The notes: generated from the letters alone by a model not told the origin. A stretch of 42,868 bases of DNA from SMAG-U1939 sp035763125 (GCA_035763125.1 DASUBU010000114.1:1-42868), one strand, 5' to 3'; positions 14,519 through 23,308 are shown, numbered from the stretch's first letter. Numbers and translations: made by a program.

Positions 14519-17449
14519 CTACGCCATATTGGCGGCGTCAAGCGCGCGCTGCACTTCGGCCAGTCCCGCCGCCACGTCAGCGCCCAGCGCCAGCCGGATC
14601 ACCCGGCGGCCGTGCGCCTCCAGCGAGCGCAGATCGCCGAGCGCCTGCGCCTGCTTCAGAACGCCGAAGGTGTACGGCTCGTCGGGGATCGGCGCGTCCA
14701 CCTCGTCATCGGCGACGAACTGCACGAAGACGCCGGTGTTCGGTCCCCCTTTGTGGAGTTGCCCTGTCGAGTGCTGGAAGCGCGGCCCATAGCCGAGGGT
14801 CGTCGCGGCTTTGGTGAGATCGCGCAGCCGTGCCCGAATCGCCTCCAGGCTATCCTCAGTCATCCCCGACTTCTGCACGTATGCCAGCAGCGCTACGTAG
14901 TCGCCCGGCCGCACTCGCCGGAAGTACGCTTCCAGTGCCGCCTGCAGCGAGACTGCATCCACGAGCTCGCGCGCCTCGCGCTCGCCGGCGACGATCGCCA
15001 CGTGGTCGGTGCGCAAGATCGGCTGCGGCTGAAGCAGCGTCTTCGAGACGGCATACTCGGCCAGGATACGGTCAGTGTTGTCCTTGGACTCCTGGACGTT
15101 GGGCTGGTTGAAAGCGTTGATGCCGAGCAGGATTCCGGCAATAGCGGTGGCGAACTCCCAGCGGAAGAACTCCATGCCCAGATCGTAGGCGTCCTCCAGC
15201 GCGATGCGCACCACTGGCTGGCCAGCCTCTTCGAGCGCGCGCACTTTGGTATCGGTCACGTCGTCGTAGCCCTGATCGGTGCGCAGGTACACAAACAATC
15301 GGTCGTCGCCATAGACCGCCGGCGAGCCCAGCGGCTCACCCTCCACCGGCAGGATGCCTTTGCCCTCTTTGCCGGTGCTTTCGGCAATCAACTGCTCGAT
15401 CCAGTAGCCAAACGTGCTGATGGGTGGCGACATCACCAGCGTGACTTTGTCGCGGCCCGCCTTGGCCAGTGTGCCCATCACCGCGCCCAGATACAGCCCC
15501 GGATTCTGCCGCGCCTCGCCGCTGCCATGGCAGGCCTGCTGCATCGTCTGCGCGCGGTCCAGCAGCCGTTCCACATCCACGCCGATGATCGCCGCCGGCA
15601 CCAGCCCAAAGAACGAGAGCGCCGAGTAGCGCCCCCCGATATCGGGCGGATTGCGGAAGATGGCGCGGAATTTCTGGTCCTTGGCGAGTGTTTCCAGCTT
15701 GGTGCCAGGATCGGTGATCGCGATAAACTGGCTGCCAGCCTGGTCGCCAGCCAGCTCGTGGATCTTTGCATAAAAGTAGCGATACTGCGAGAGCGTCTCC
15801 AGCGTGCCGCCCGATTTCGAGGCGACGATGAACAGCGTGTGGCGCAGGTCCACCGCCTGCTGATCGTCGAGAATGGTGGCGGGATCGGTCGAGTCGAGCA
15901 CAATCAGATCTGGCTGGCCGGTCGCTATCCCTAAGGTCTCGCGCAGCACCTCCGGCGCCAGGCTACTGCCGCCCATCCCCAGCAGCACCGCGTGCGTGAA
16001 GCCTGCCTTGCGCACGTCGTCGCGCAGGTCGTTGAGCCGCGGCAGCATCTCGCCCATCTGCTCAGCAACCGTCAGCCAGCCTAGCCGATCCACGATCTCG
16101 CTCTGGTCCTGCCCCGCCGGCTTCCACAGCGTTGGATCCTTCTCCCACACGCGCCGCGCGAAGTGCTCGGTGTCCGACCGGTCGAGCGCCGTATCCACCG
16201 CTTGCTGGTAGCCGCCCAGCTTCGCCGTCACTCGTCCGGCGAGCGTTGGCGCCACGCTATCGCCGGTGCCCCCTGCCGCCACGGCCTCTGGCGGGGCGCC
16301 GGCGGATTGCCGCTGCCCTTGGAGCCGAGCAATCTTCTCCTCGGTCGCCGCCAGCAGCTTCTGATACGAATCGGCGAATGTCTTGACGCCCTCGACCTCG
16401 AGCTGGTGCGTGACGTCATCCATGTTGATTCCGGCGTCTGCCAGGCGACCCATGATCGCATGCATGCCGGCGATGTCGTCGGCCAGCGTCTCCTTAACGG
16501 TGCCGTGGCCCTGGAAAGCGACGATGGTCTGCGGCGGCACGGTATCCACTGTCTCGGGGCCGATCAGCGCGTCAACGTAGTAGGTGTCGGGATAGGCGGG
16601 ATTCTTGGTGCTGGTGCTGGCCCATAGGCAGCGCTGGCGCTGCGCATGCTCGATCTCGAGCGCCGCAAAGCGCTTGCCGTGGAAGATGCCGCGATATTTC
16701 TCGTAGGCCAGCCGCGCGTTGGCAATCGCTGCCTTGCCTTGCAGCGTCCGCAGCGTCTCCTGCTGTGTCTCGTCCTCGGTGGCGCCGATGCGCTCGTCGA
16801 GCAGCTTGTCCACCAGTGTGTCCACCCGGCTGACGAAGAAGCTGGCGACGGAGGCGATGTCGGAGACGCCCTGCCCTTCGCGGCGGCGATGCTCCAGGCC
16901 GCGAATGAATGCCTCGGTGACGGCCTCGTAGCGGTCGAGCGAGAAGATGAGCGTGACATTGATATTGACGCCCTCGTAGATCATCTGCTCGATGGCCGGC
17001 AGGCCCTCTTCGGTCGCCGGAATCTTGACCATTACGTTGGGACGCTCGACGAGCTGGAAGAGCCGCCGCGCCTCGGCGATCGTCTGCTTGGTGTCGCGCG
17101 CGAGCGCCGGCGCAACCTCGATGCTGACATAGCCGTCGGTGTGGTTGGTCCGCTCGAAGATTGGTCGGAAGATGTCGGCGGCAAGCTGGATGTCGCGGAT
17201 CATCAGCGCCTCGACCACTTGCTGCGCGCTTGTCACGCCCTGGTCAATCAGCTCGCAGATCGCTTCGTCGTAGTCGTCGCTGCCGTCAATTGCCTTCTCG
17301 AAGATGGTTGGATTGGAGGTGACGCCGACCACCGCGTCGTCGTCAATCAGCTTCTGCAGATCGCCCGAAGTGATCAGCCCGCGGCGGATATTGTCATACC
17401 AGATGCTCTGGCCGAGCTGGTAAACCTGTTCAAGTCGGTTGGTAGCCAT
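14519..17449 (-). CDS. tal-pgi: Bifunctional transaldolase / glucose-6-phosphate isomerase fusion
   Basis: 976 residues; ATG 17449 with GGGAGGG six bases upstream. Residues 1-~375 are transaldolase (sedoheptulose-7-phosphate + glyceraldehyde-3-phosphate to erythrose-4-phosphate + fructose-6-phosphate): VGVTSNPTIFEKA at 41-53, VMVKIPAT at 139-146 with the Schiff-base Lys K142, and CLWASTSTKNPAYPD at 274-288. A Gly/Ala/Pro-rich linker spans about 378-400. Residues ~400-976 are phosphoglucose isomerase: GMGGSSLAPEV at 491-501, SKSGGTLETLSQYRYF at 544-559, and NQPNVQESK near 825. Both active sites look intact. The fusion is known from Actinobacteria and Chloroflexota. As first gene of the operon it couples the end of the pentose phosphate pathway (fructose-6-phosphate) to regeneration of glucose-6-phosphate, the substrate of zwf. 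Confidence 0.96.
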   Translation of the reverse strand: MATNRLEQVYQLGQSIWYDNIRRGLITSGDLQKLIDDDAVVGVTSNPTIFEKAIDGSDDYDEAICELIDQGVTSAQQVVEALMIRDIQLAADIFRPIFERTNHTDGYVSIEVAPALARDTKQTIAEARRLFQLVERPNVMVKIPATEEGLPAIEQMIYEGVNINVTLIFSLDRYEAVTEAFIRGLEHRRREGQGVSDIASVASFFVSRVDTLVDKLLDERIGATEDETQQETLRTLQGKAAIANARLAYEKYRGIFHGKRFAALEIEHAQRQRCLWASTSTKNPAYPDTYYVDALIGPETVDTVPPQTIVAFQGHGTVKETLADDIAGMHAIMGRLADAGINMDDVTHQLEVEGVKTFADSYQKLLAATEEKIARLQGQRQSAGAPPEAVAAGGTGDSVAPTLAGRVTAKLGGYQQAVDTALDRSDTEHFARRVWEKDPTLWKPAGQDQSEIVDRLGWLTVAEQMGEMLPRLNDLRDDVRKAGFTHAVLLGMGGSSLAPEVLRETLGIATGQPDLIVLDSTDPATILDDQQAVDLRHTLFIVASKSGGTLETLSQYRYFYAKIHELAGDQAGSQFIAITDPGTKLETLAKDQKFRAIFRNPPDIGGRYSALSFFGLVPAAIIGVDVERLLDRAQTMQQACHGSGEARQNPGLYLGAVMGTLAKAGRDKVTLVMSPPISTFGYWIEQLIAESTGKEGKGILPVEGEPLGSPAVYGDDRLFVYLRTDQGYDDVTDTKVRALEEAGQPVVRIALEDAYDLGMEFFRWEFATAIAGILLGINAFNQPNVQESKDNTDRILAEYAVSKTLLQPQPILRTDHVAIVAGEREARELVDAVSLQAALEAYFRRVRPGDYVALLAYVQKSGMTEDSLEAIRARLRDLTKAATTLGYGPRFQHSTGQLHKGGPNTGVFVQFVADDEVDAPIPDEPYTFGVLKQAQALGDLRSLEAHGRRVIRLALGADVAAGLAEVQRALDAANMA

Positions 17450-17490
17450 CCCAGGCCCTCCCCTCAAGTGCGATCAAGTTGTCCGCAAGA

Positions 17491-17500
17491 TGTATATATA
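17491..17500 (-). promoter_or_regulatory. Probable -10 region of the sugar-phosphate operon
   Basis: The minus strand reads TATATATACA at 17500-17491, an AT-rich patch in otherwise very GC-rich DNA and a good -10 element. It lies about 42 bases upstream of the tal-pgi start. No TTGACA-like -35 box is present at the expected distance; that place is taken by the direct repeats at 17508-17544, which suggests dependence on an activator. Confidence 0.45.
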
Positions 17501-17507
17501 CTGCGCG

Positions 17508-17544
17508 CCCGCGTTGTGCGCATCATCCCCGCGTTGTGCGCATC
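17508..17544. repeat. Pair of 17-bp direct repeats upstream of tal-pgi
   Basis: CCCGCGTTGTGCGCATC occurs at 17508-17524 and, identical, at 17528-17544, a period of exactly 20 bp (about two helical turns). The pair overlaps the -35 region of the operon promoter. A tandem site on one DNA face suits a cooperatively binding regulator. Confidence 0.7.
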
Positions 17545-17562
17545 GCCTCTGAGTGAGAGGCG
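17544..17562. repeat. Inverted repeat next to the direct repeats
   Basis: CGCCTCT (17544-17550), a 5-base loop and AGAGGCG (17556-17562) form a perfect 7-bp stem. It directly abuts the second direct repeat. It could be a separate operator or a small transcript hairpin; it has no T-run and so is not an intrinsic terminator. Confidence 0.45.
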
Positions 17563-17936
17563 CGGACTGCGGGGCATGTCAGCAACAGCGCTGTTCGCAC
17601 AGGCCGGGCCAGCCACAGCCACTACCCATGCACTCATCGTGGGCGCAAAAAGGGCGCCGCCTCAGGAGTGGACTCCGCCGGCACGGCGCCGTTGTGCAGC
17701 TTGCCCCCAAGGCATGGTTGTGGTGTCCCATCAAGATGTTACAGTCGCGGGCACGGTATATGCCGACTGGTGCTGTCTCTTTACCGCTCCGTCAGTGTAG
17801 CAGCGGGCAGCGTGCGGGGGCAAGCTCAACAGTAGGAGACGCACCGCCCGCTAGGCAAGACGGCTTCTAGCGTGTTAGAGTACGCGCGTAGCGAGGCGCG
17901 TGCGTCTCGCCGTCTCGCAAGCTTCGGGGGGAGCAG

Positions 17937-18668
17937 GTGGGAAAATCTTGGTATGGCGCGGTCCGCGGATTGGCGCATGCGCTGATCCCACTGCAGGCGC
18001 GCTTCACGTTCAGTCATCCCGAACGTGTGCCGGCAACCGGCGGTGTGCTGTTAGTCAGCAACCACCTGGGGCCGGCCGATCCGGTCTTCGTCGGTGTGCG
18101 CCTCGGCCGCCACATGCGCATCCTGGCGAAGGCGGAGCTCTTCGAGTGGCCGCTGCTCGGCTGGCTGGCTCGACGTTGTGGCGCCGTGCCCATCCGCCGC
18201 GGTGCCTCCGACCGCGACGCGCTGCTGATGGCGCGCGATCTGCTTGCGCAGCAGCAGTGTGTGCTCGTCTTCCCTGAGGGCACCTACGCCGATCCGCCCG
18301 ACCCAGCCGCCATGCTACCCGTCAAGACCGGCGCCGCCTGGCTGGCGCTGCGTACCGGCATGCCCGTCGTGCCCGTCGCTCTCTCGGGCAGTGAGCGTGT
18401 CTGGACGCTGTCACGTGGCTGGCGTATCTGGCATCATCCGCACGTCCATGTCGCATTCGGAGAGCCGTATCATCCCACGATCCCGCGCGGTGTCTCGATG
18501 CGTGGCGTACTGCAGAGTGTGGCCGATGAGATGGGGCGCCGCATCGCCGAGCTACTGCCCGACGCCTATCGCGGCTGGTACGCTGGCGGCGCACCGGGCG
18601 ACCTGGCGGAAGCGCACCAGCCCGCCGATGCCGCACTTGCTCACATCGGGGCCCAGCTCCTACCCTAG
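17937..18668 (+). CDS. 1-acyl-sn-glycerol-3-phosphate acyltransferase (PlsC family)
   Basis: 243 residues, transferring an acyl group to lysophosphatidate (or a related lysolipid) at the membrane. GTG 17937 follows GGGGGAG at a close 3-base spacing; no better start is in frame. Seen: motif I NHLGPADP (NHx4D), a basic LAKAELF segment, VPIRRG (motif II), VFPEGTYADP (motif III) and VPVALSG (motif IV). There is a weakly hydrophobic N-terminus but no clear signal peptide; such enzymes are usually monotopic. The C-terminal 30 residues are Ala-rich. It is divergent from the sugar-phosphate operon and followed by an acyl-CoA ligase on the same strand 440 bases later, so a role in phospholipid synthesis or fatty-acid recycling is plausible. 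Confidence 0.88.
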   Translation: MGKSWYGAVRGLAHALIPLQARFTFSHPERVPATGGVLLVSNHLGPADPVFVGVRLGRHMRILAKAELFEWPLLGWLARRCGAVPIRRGASDRDALLMARDLLAQQQCVLVFPEGTYADPPDPAAMLPVKTGAAWLALRTGMPVVPVALSGSERVWTLSRGWRIWHHPHVHVAFGEPYHPTIPRGVSMRGVLQSVADEMGRRIAELLPDAYRGWYAGGAPGDLAEAHQPADAALAHIGAQLLP

Positions 18669-19106
18669 GTAGCGGCAGGGCGCCTTCGCCGTGTACCCGG
18701 CCATGCTGGCGCTGCTCTGCGCGCTGTTCGCACTGCTGCCGTCGCGGAGGCCGAGCGGCGGCCGCTCACGGCCAGCCATGACGACCGGCGAGTAGCCGTG
18801 ATGTGCAGTCAGCGCCGTTGATCTCTGCTTTTCGCGGCGACAGAGCCGTGACTCCGTAGTGCGTCCATAGCCAACCAGACACCGCCCACATCCATGTGCA
18901 GTGTCTCTGCATGTCTGCCAGCGGGGTGGCATGTGTTCCGCGCTCCCTACGCGTTGCACACTCCGCTACGCCGCCGCCAAGCCCAGCACATGTCGCGTAT
19001 TGGCGCCCTATACGCCCTATACATGGTAGAATGGCGCCAATCGAGGCTTACCCGCGCCACGTCGGCATGCCGCCCGCACGGGGCACCATTCGAGGGAGCT
19101 AAACCA
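18669..19106. other. Intergenic region upstream of the acyl-CoA ligase
   Basis: 438 bases. A frame in phase with the ligase remains open for about 70 codons upstream of its start, but its composition (Cys, Arg, His-rich) and the good SD at 19094-19098 argue that it is not translated. The right end contains a 9-bp inverted repeat around a TAGAAT box, described separately. Confidence 0.45.
18999..19041. repeat. Long-spaced inverted repeat around a candidate -10 box
   Basis: ATTGGCGCC (18999-19007) and its exact reverse complement GGCGCCAAT (19033-19041) are separated by 25 bases. The spacer holds two CCCTATAC copies and a TAGAAT (19027-19032) -10-like box on the plus strand. This arrangement looks like an operator straddling the promoter of the acyl-CoA ligase. 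Confidence 0.5.
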
Positions 19107-20744
19107 ATGGCGGACTCGACCCATGTGGCAACGCAGGCGCAGACCGGCAATGGCACACCCTATGAGTACCCAGAGTTCTATCGCCCGCCGCTGATCTATC
19201 CCGACGTGGCGTTTCACGAGATGCTCGCGCGCACGGCGATGCGCTTTCCCGAGCGCCCGGCGATCTTCTGGCGCGATGTCACGCTGACCTACCGCGAGCT
19301 GTACGCGCTAGCGCGCTCCGCCGCCGCCGGCTTACACGCACTCGGTCTGCGCAAGGGCGACCGCGTGGCGCTGCTGATGATGAACCGGCCCGAATACTCG
19401 GTCGCCTGGATGGCTGGTAGCATGCTCGGCCTGGTGCTCAGCCCGATGAATCCGTCCTATCGCGAGCGCGAGGTCGCCTATCAGCTCGAAAACAGCGATG
19501 CGAAGGCGATCCTCGTCCAGCGCGAGCTGCTGCCGCTGGTCCAATCCGTGCGCTCCCAGGCGCCAGAGCTGCGCCATGTGCTCGTTACAGGCGGCGAGCC
19601 GGTGGGGGGCGACGCGAGCGTGGTGCCGTTCGGCCGGCTGATCCGCGAGCACTCGCCCGAGCGCGTGCCGATCGTCGAGGTGCGCGGCGACGATCTGCTG
19701 GCGCTGCCCTACTCCTCCGGCACCACCGGCCTGCCCAAGGGCGTCATGCTGACCCACCGCAATCTCGTCATCAACTTTCACCAGTTCATCTCATCCGCGC
19801 GCGTCACCGAGCAAGATGTCTTCCTGGTCTTCCTGCCGCTCTATCACATCTACGGCGTCGCGCTGATGGGCCAGGCCACCTTCTCCGGCTCGGCGCTGGT
19901 GATGATGGAGCGCTTCGTGCCCGACGAGGCGCTCGCGCTCATTCGGAACCGCGGGGTGACGATCCTGCCGGTGGCGCCGCCGGTCCTGCTGGCGCTGGCG
20001 AACATGCCCACGCTCGGCCCCAACACGCTGCCGAAGGTGCGCCACATCCTCTGCGCCGCCGCGCCGATGGCGCTCGCCCCAGCCAAGGCCGTCGCCGAGA
20101 AGACCGGCATCCCCGTCCTGCAAGCCTACGGCATGACCGAGGCTTCGCCGCTCACCCACCACAGTCCAATCGAGCCGGCGCTGATCAAGCTCGCCTCTGG
20201 CGGCACGCCCGTCAGCGATACCGAGCAGAAGGTGGTGGATCTTGAAAGCGGCGAGCGCGTGCTGGCGCCGGGCGAGGTCGGCGAAATCTGCCTCCGCGGG
20301 CCGCAGATCATGCGCGGCTACTGGAAGGCCGATGCCGAGACGGCGCGCGTGATTCGCAACGGCTGGTACTACTCCGGCGATGTGGGCTATGTGGACGAGC
20401 AGGGCTACGTCTTCATCGTGGACCGCGCCAAGGAGATGATCAAATCCAGCGCGTGGAGCATCGCCCCGGCCGAGCTCGAGGCCGTGCTGCTGGAGCACCC
20501 GGCCGTGCGGGACGCGGCGGTGATCGGCGTGCCCGACGCCGAGCGCGGGGAGGCCCCGCGCGCGTACGTCGCGCTGCAGCCCGGCCAGAGCGTGACCGCC
20601 GAGGAGCTGATGGCCTACGCCAACGGCCAGCTCGCCAAGTATAAGGCGATCCAGCAGGTCGTCTTCGTCGAGGCGATCCCGAAGACACCCTCTGGCAAGA
20701 TTCTGCGCCGTGAGCTCAAGGCGCAAGCCGCCGCCGGGGCGTGA
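19107..20744 (+). CDS. AMP-forming acyl-CoA synthetase (long-chain fatty acid/4-coumarate ligase type)
   Basis: 545-residue ANL-superfamily enzyme that adenylates a carboxylic acid with ATP and transfers it to CoA. ATG 19107 has GGGAG eight bases upstream. Seen: P-loop YSSGTTGLPKGVMLTHRN at 202-219, YGMTEASPLTHHS (A5), YYSGDVGYVDEQGYVFIVDR (A7/A8 hinge) and C-terminal KTPSGKILRREL with the adenylation Lys K531. Length and domain order are normal. The substrate cannot be read from sequence; fatty or aromatic acids are both possible. Its end overlaps the convergent hydrolase gene by 29 bases. The inverted repeat upstream suggests control by a fatty-acid- or aromatic-responsive regulator, which is inference. 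Confidence 0.92.
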   Translation: MADSTHVATQAQTGNGTPYEYPEFYRPPLIYPDVAFHEMLARTAMRFPERPAIFWRDVTLTYRELYALARSAAAGLHALGLRKGDRVALLMMNRPEYSVAWMAGSMLGLVLSPMNPSYREREVAYQLENSDAKAILVQRELLPLVQSVRSQAPELRHVLVTGGEPVGGDASVVPFGRLIREHSPERVPIVEVRGDDLLALPYSSGTTGLPKGVMLTHRNLVINFHQFISSARVTEQDVFLVFLPLYHIYGVALMGQATFSGSALVMMERFVPDEALALIRNRGVTILPVAPPVLLALANMPTLGPNTLPKVRHILCAAAPMALAPAKAVAEKTGIPVLQAYGMTEASPLTHHSPIEPALIKLASGGTPVSDTEQKVVDLESGERVLAPGEVGEICLRGPQIMRGYWKADAETARVIRNGWYYSGDVGYVDEQGYVFIVDRAKEMIKSSAWSIAPAELEAVLLEHPAVRDAAVIGVPDAERGEAPRAYVALQPGQSVTAEELMAYANGQLAKYKAIQQVVFVEAIPKTPSGKILRRELKAQAAAGA

Positions 20745-21630
20745 CTCCCCCTTGTCCGCACACAAACTCTTGCACCGCCGCGTTCCACGCCTCGGTCGCC
20801 TCGATATGTGCCATGTGCCCGGCGTGTGGGATGACCACGAGCTTCGAGCGCGTGACGGCAGCGTGCAGCCGTTTGGCCACCGACACCGGGAAGCACATGT
20901 CCTTCTCGCCATGCAGAACCAGCACCGGCAGACCGAGCTCGGACAGGCGGGAGCCGTAGTCCGCATGGCGGACTCCCGCCAGCTTGCCGGCCTTTAGCGC
21001 CGCCATCCACTCGCCCGAGAACCTCACGCGGTCAAGTACCTCCCGATAGCGCGGCAGCAGCGCGAGATCATAGAGGTTGAGCGGCGCGCTGGCAGCGGCC
21101 CAGCGGCGTGTCTGCTCCTCGTTGGAGCACGTGTTGTCGTCCGTAATGCGCTCGATCTCCGCGTTGATCCCTGCAGCTTCGCGGCGCTGGTACTCGTCCC
21201 AGCGCTCCAAATCCGCCGCATAGTCCTCATAGGCCGTTGTCGAGGCCAGCACCAGCCTACTGACCAATTCGGGATGCCGGTCCGTGAAGCGCAGCGCCAC
21301 CCGCCCTCCATAGGAGAATCCGAGCAGATTGACTGGCGCCAGGTCCAGCGCCCCTATCAATGCTGTGAGGTCAGCAACAGCGAGGTCAATGTGATAGGCG
21401 CTCGGGTCGCCGAGCTTCTGCGAGCGCCCGCATCCCCGCAGATCGAAAAGCGTCAGCCGGCAGTGCGCTGCCAATGGCAGCACGAACGGCAGGAAATAGG
21501 TGTGGTCCCAATCTGGCCCGCCATGCACAATGACGACTCGCGGCCCGCTCCGCCCATACTGCCGCACGAACAGTTGGATCTCTGGCAACTGCACCAGACC
21601 CTCAAACACGGGTCGTTGCTCCCGCCGCAT
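20716..21630 (-). CDS. Alpha/beta hydrolase (proline iminopeptidase-like)
   Basis: 304 residues; ATG 21630 with GAGGGG close upstream. Classical alpha/beta-hydrolase fold: VVIVHGGPDWDH (oxyanion loop HGGP), LFDLRGCGRSQ, nucleophile elbow GFSYGG, cap domain about 135-215, VLVLHGEKDMCFP with the triad Asp, and HAGHMAHIE with the triad His. HGGP and DxRGxGxS resemble proline iminopeptidases and prolyl aminopeptidase-like esterases. No signal peptide is seen, so it is cytoplasmic. The substrate is unknown. The last 29 bases overlap, tail to tail, the end of the acyl-CoA ligase gene. Confidence 0.88.
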   Translation of the reverse strand: MRREQRPVFEGLVQLPEIQLFVRQYGRSGPRVVIVHGGPDWDHTYFLPFVLPLAAHCRLTLFDLRGCGRSQKLGDPSAYHIDLAVADLTALIGALDLAPVNLLGFSYGGRVALRFTDRHPELVSRLVLASTTAYEDYAADLERWDEYQRREAAGINAEIERITDDNTCSNEEQTRRWAAASAPLNLYDLALLPRYREVLDRVRFSGEWMAALKAGKLAGVRHADYGSRLSELGLPVLVLHGEKDMCFPVSVAKRLHAAVTRSKLVVIPHAGHMAHIEATEAWNAAVQEFVCGQGGVTPRRRLAP

Positions 21631-21746
21631 GCCCCCTCGTTTCTCTCTGCTCGTCAGGAATGCAGGATGCGCTGCGGTGCGTCAGGCCACCTCTTGCCGT
21701 CCCGCTCTGCTTCGTACGCGGGACAGCGCTGCTCCGGTGCACTCGC

Positions 21747-22943
21747 TCACTCGCTTGCCGCCAGCTTGCGCCCCAGCAGCATCAGCCGCAGCGCTCGCGC
21801 CGCCGCCATGCGCACCAGCTCCGCAGCGCGGGCCATGCTCTCGTCGAGCGACATCGGCCCGGTCGGCAGCGGCACCGCCGCGTCAATCCCCAGCGCGTCC
21901 AGCGCATCGGGCGGCGAGACTACCGAGCCAGCCAGGGCGACGACCGCCGCGCCGGCTTGTTTTGCCGCCGCCGCCACTGCCGCCGGTGCCTTGCCGTATG
22001 CCGTCTGCTCGTCCAACTGCCCCTCGGCGGTGATCACCAGCGCCGCGCCCGCCACGCGCTCGGCGAAGTGGAGCGCATCGAGCACGAGCCGCGCCCCCGG
22101 CACCAGCTCGGCATGCGCGAACGCCATCATCCCCGCGCCCAGGCCACCCGCCGCGCCCGCCCCCGGCACCCCGGCGACGTCTGCGCCCAAGTCACGCCGC
22201 AGAACGGCGACATAGTGGGCCAGCGCCGCGTCGAGCTGCGCCACCATCGCAGGCGTCGCCCCCTTCTGCGGTCCATACACCGCCGACGCGCCTCGTGGCC
22301 CACAGAGGGGATTGTTCACGTCGCAGGCAACTCTGACCTCGGCCGCTTGCAGGCGGGCATCGAGACCGCTCACGTCAATGTGCGCCAGCTCGGCGAGCGC
22401 CGCCCCGCCCGGCGGCAGCTCCCGGCCGGCAGCATCCAGCAGGTGCGCGCCGAGTGCCTGGGCCATGCCTGCGCCACCGTCGTTGGTCGCGCTGCCGCCG
22501 ATGCCGATCAGCAGCCGCCGCGCGCCCGCATCGAGCGCCGCGCGCATGAGCTCGCCTGTGCCGCGGGTCGTCGTCACCAGCGGATTGCGGCGCTCCAGCG
22601 GCACTAGCGGCAATCCTGATGCCGCCGCCATCTCGATCACCGCCGCTCGCTCTTCGCCCGGCGCGGCTCCCAGCAGGCCATACTCCGCCTCTACCGGATC
22701 GCCCGTCGGCCCTGTGACCGTCGCGCGGCGCAACTCGCCGCCGGTTGCCGCCACCAGCGCGCGGACCGTCCCCTCGCCGCCGTCGGCCACCGGCACCACC
22801 ACCACCTCAGCCGCCGGCAGCACATCGCGCACACCCGCCGCTATGGCCGCGCCGACCTCCGCCGCGTCCAGGCTGCCCTTGAGCGCTTGCGGCGCCGCGA
22901 CGATGCGCTGTCCCGCGCCAGCCGCCATATCCGCGTTGGCCAC
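21747..22943 (-). CDS. Glycerate kinase (GlxK/GarK family)
   Basis: 398 residues, phosphorylating D-glycerate with ATP (2-phosphoglycerate or 3-phosphoglycerate product not decidable by eye). Seen: APQALKGSL near residue 17 (family PDSFKGSL, here with D-S-F changed to Q-A-L), VPVADGGEGT, EMAAASGL, TTRGTGELM, IGIGGSATNDGGAGMAQALG, CDVNNPLCGPRGAS, and TAEGQLDEQTAYGKAP (family TGEGRxDxQTxxGK). The start appears to be GTG 22943, two bases after the stop of the upstream small gene, with no strong SD; ATG 22928 is the alternative. It is likely translationally coupled. The substitutions in the first motif may alter substrate binding. Confidence 0.9.
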   Translation of the reverse strand: MANADMAAGAGQRIVAAPQALKGSLDAAEVGAAIAAGVRDVLPAAEVVVVPVADGGEGTVRALVAATGGELRRATVTGPTGDPVEAEYGLLGAAPGEERAAVIEMAAASGLPLVPLERRNPLVTTTRGTGELMRAALDAGARRLLIGIGGSATNDGGAGMAQALGAHLLDAAGRELPPGGAALAELAHIDVSGLDARLQAAEVRVACDVNNPLCGPRGASAVYGPQKGATPAMVAQLDAALAHYVAVLRRDLGADVAGVPGAGAAGGLGAGMMAFAHAELVPGARLVLDALHFAERVAGAALVITAEGQLDEQTAYGKAPAAVAAAAKQAGAAVVALAGSVVSPPDALDALGIDAAVPLPTGPMSLDESMARAAELVRMAAARALRLMLLGRKLAASE

Positions 22944-22945
22944 AG

Positions 22946-23308
22946 CTAGCGGTTCACCCAGTCACGCGCGCGCGCGCCGCGGCTCCACGTCCGGTCTGCG
23001 ATGTCGGTCAGCGTGGTGACCGCCAGATCAAAACCGGCCACCATGCCCGCGTAAAGCATGGCCTCGGGGCCTTCCTGCGCACGGTCCCAGGCTGCCAGCA
23101 CACCGTTACGGTCGGCGACGATCTGCCGCCAGACGCTGTCGTCGTCGAGAGAGGCGCCGGCGCCGGTCAGGTACATGGCGACGCCGTTGAGTACCTGCGC
23201 CTGGCCCTGCCAGTTCAGGATGTCTTGCTGGGTGTCGGCCATTTGCGCCTCGCGCTGTGCATGCGCCGCCCAGATGCGCAGCCGCTCGATGATCTGCTGA
23301 CGGTCCAC
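22946..23308 (-). CDS. Small hypothetical protein, 120 residues
   Basis: GTG 23308 with AGGAGAGG about eight bases upstream is preferred over an upstream start at 23371, whose extra residues are low-complexity. The protein is all-helical and soluble (VDRQQIIERLRIWAAHAQRE, then DILNWQGQAQVLNGVAMYLTG, then a C-terminal helix AMLYAGMVAGFDLAVTTLTDI). I do not recognise it. It lies on the same strand as glycerate kinase, stopping two bases before that gene, and about 100 bases after the ABC-2 permease gene, so the four genes may be one operon. Confidence 0.6.
   Translation of the reverse strand: MDRQQIIERLRIWAAHAQREAQMADTQQDILNWQGQAQVLNGVAMYLTGAGASLDDDSVWRQIVADRNGVLAAWDRAQEGPEAMLYAGMVAGFDLAVTTLTDIADRTWSRGARARDWVNR

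Larger units (their letters stand above)
17450..17936. other. Divergent control region between tal-pgi and the acyltransferase gene
   Basis: 487 bases. The left 120 bases hold the operon promoter, direct repeats and inverted repeat described separately. In the remainder I see no protein-like frame. The promoter of the rightward acyltransferase gene should be here; GGTATATGCC near 17757 is a possible -10 but has no clear -35 partner. Confidence 0.45.

Noticed and set aside
13784..15934. 716-codon plus-strand frame opposite tal-pgi and gnd
   Set aside because: Antisense shadow; both coding-strand enzymes have intact catalytic motifs, and this frame spans two genes.
19791..20966. 391-codon minus-strand frame opposite the acyl-CoA ligase
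   Set aside because: It spans the ends of two real convergent genes and has no domain features.
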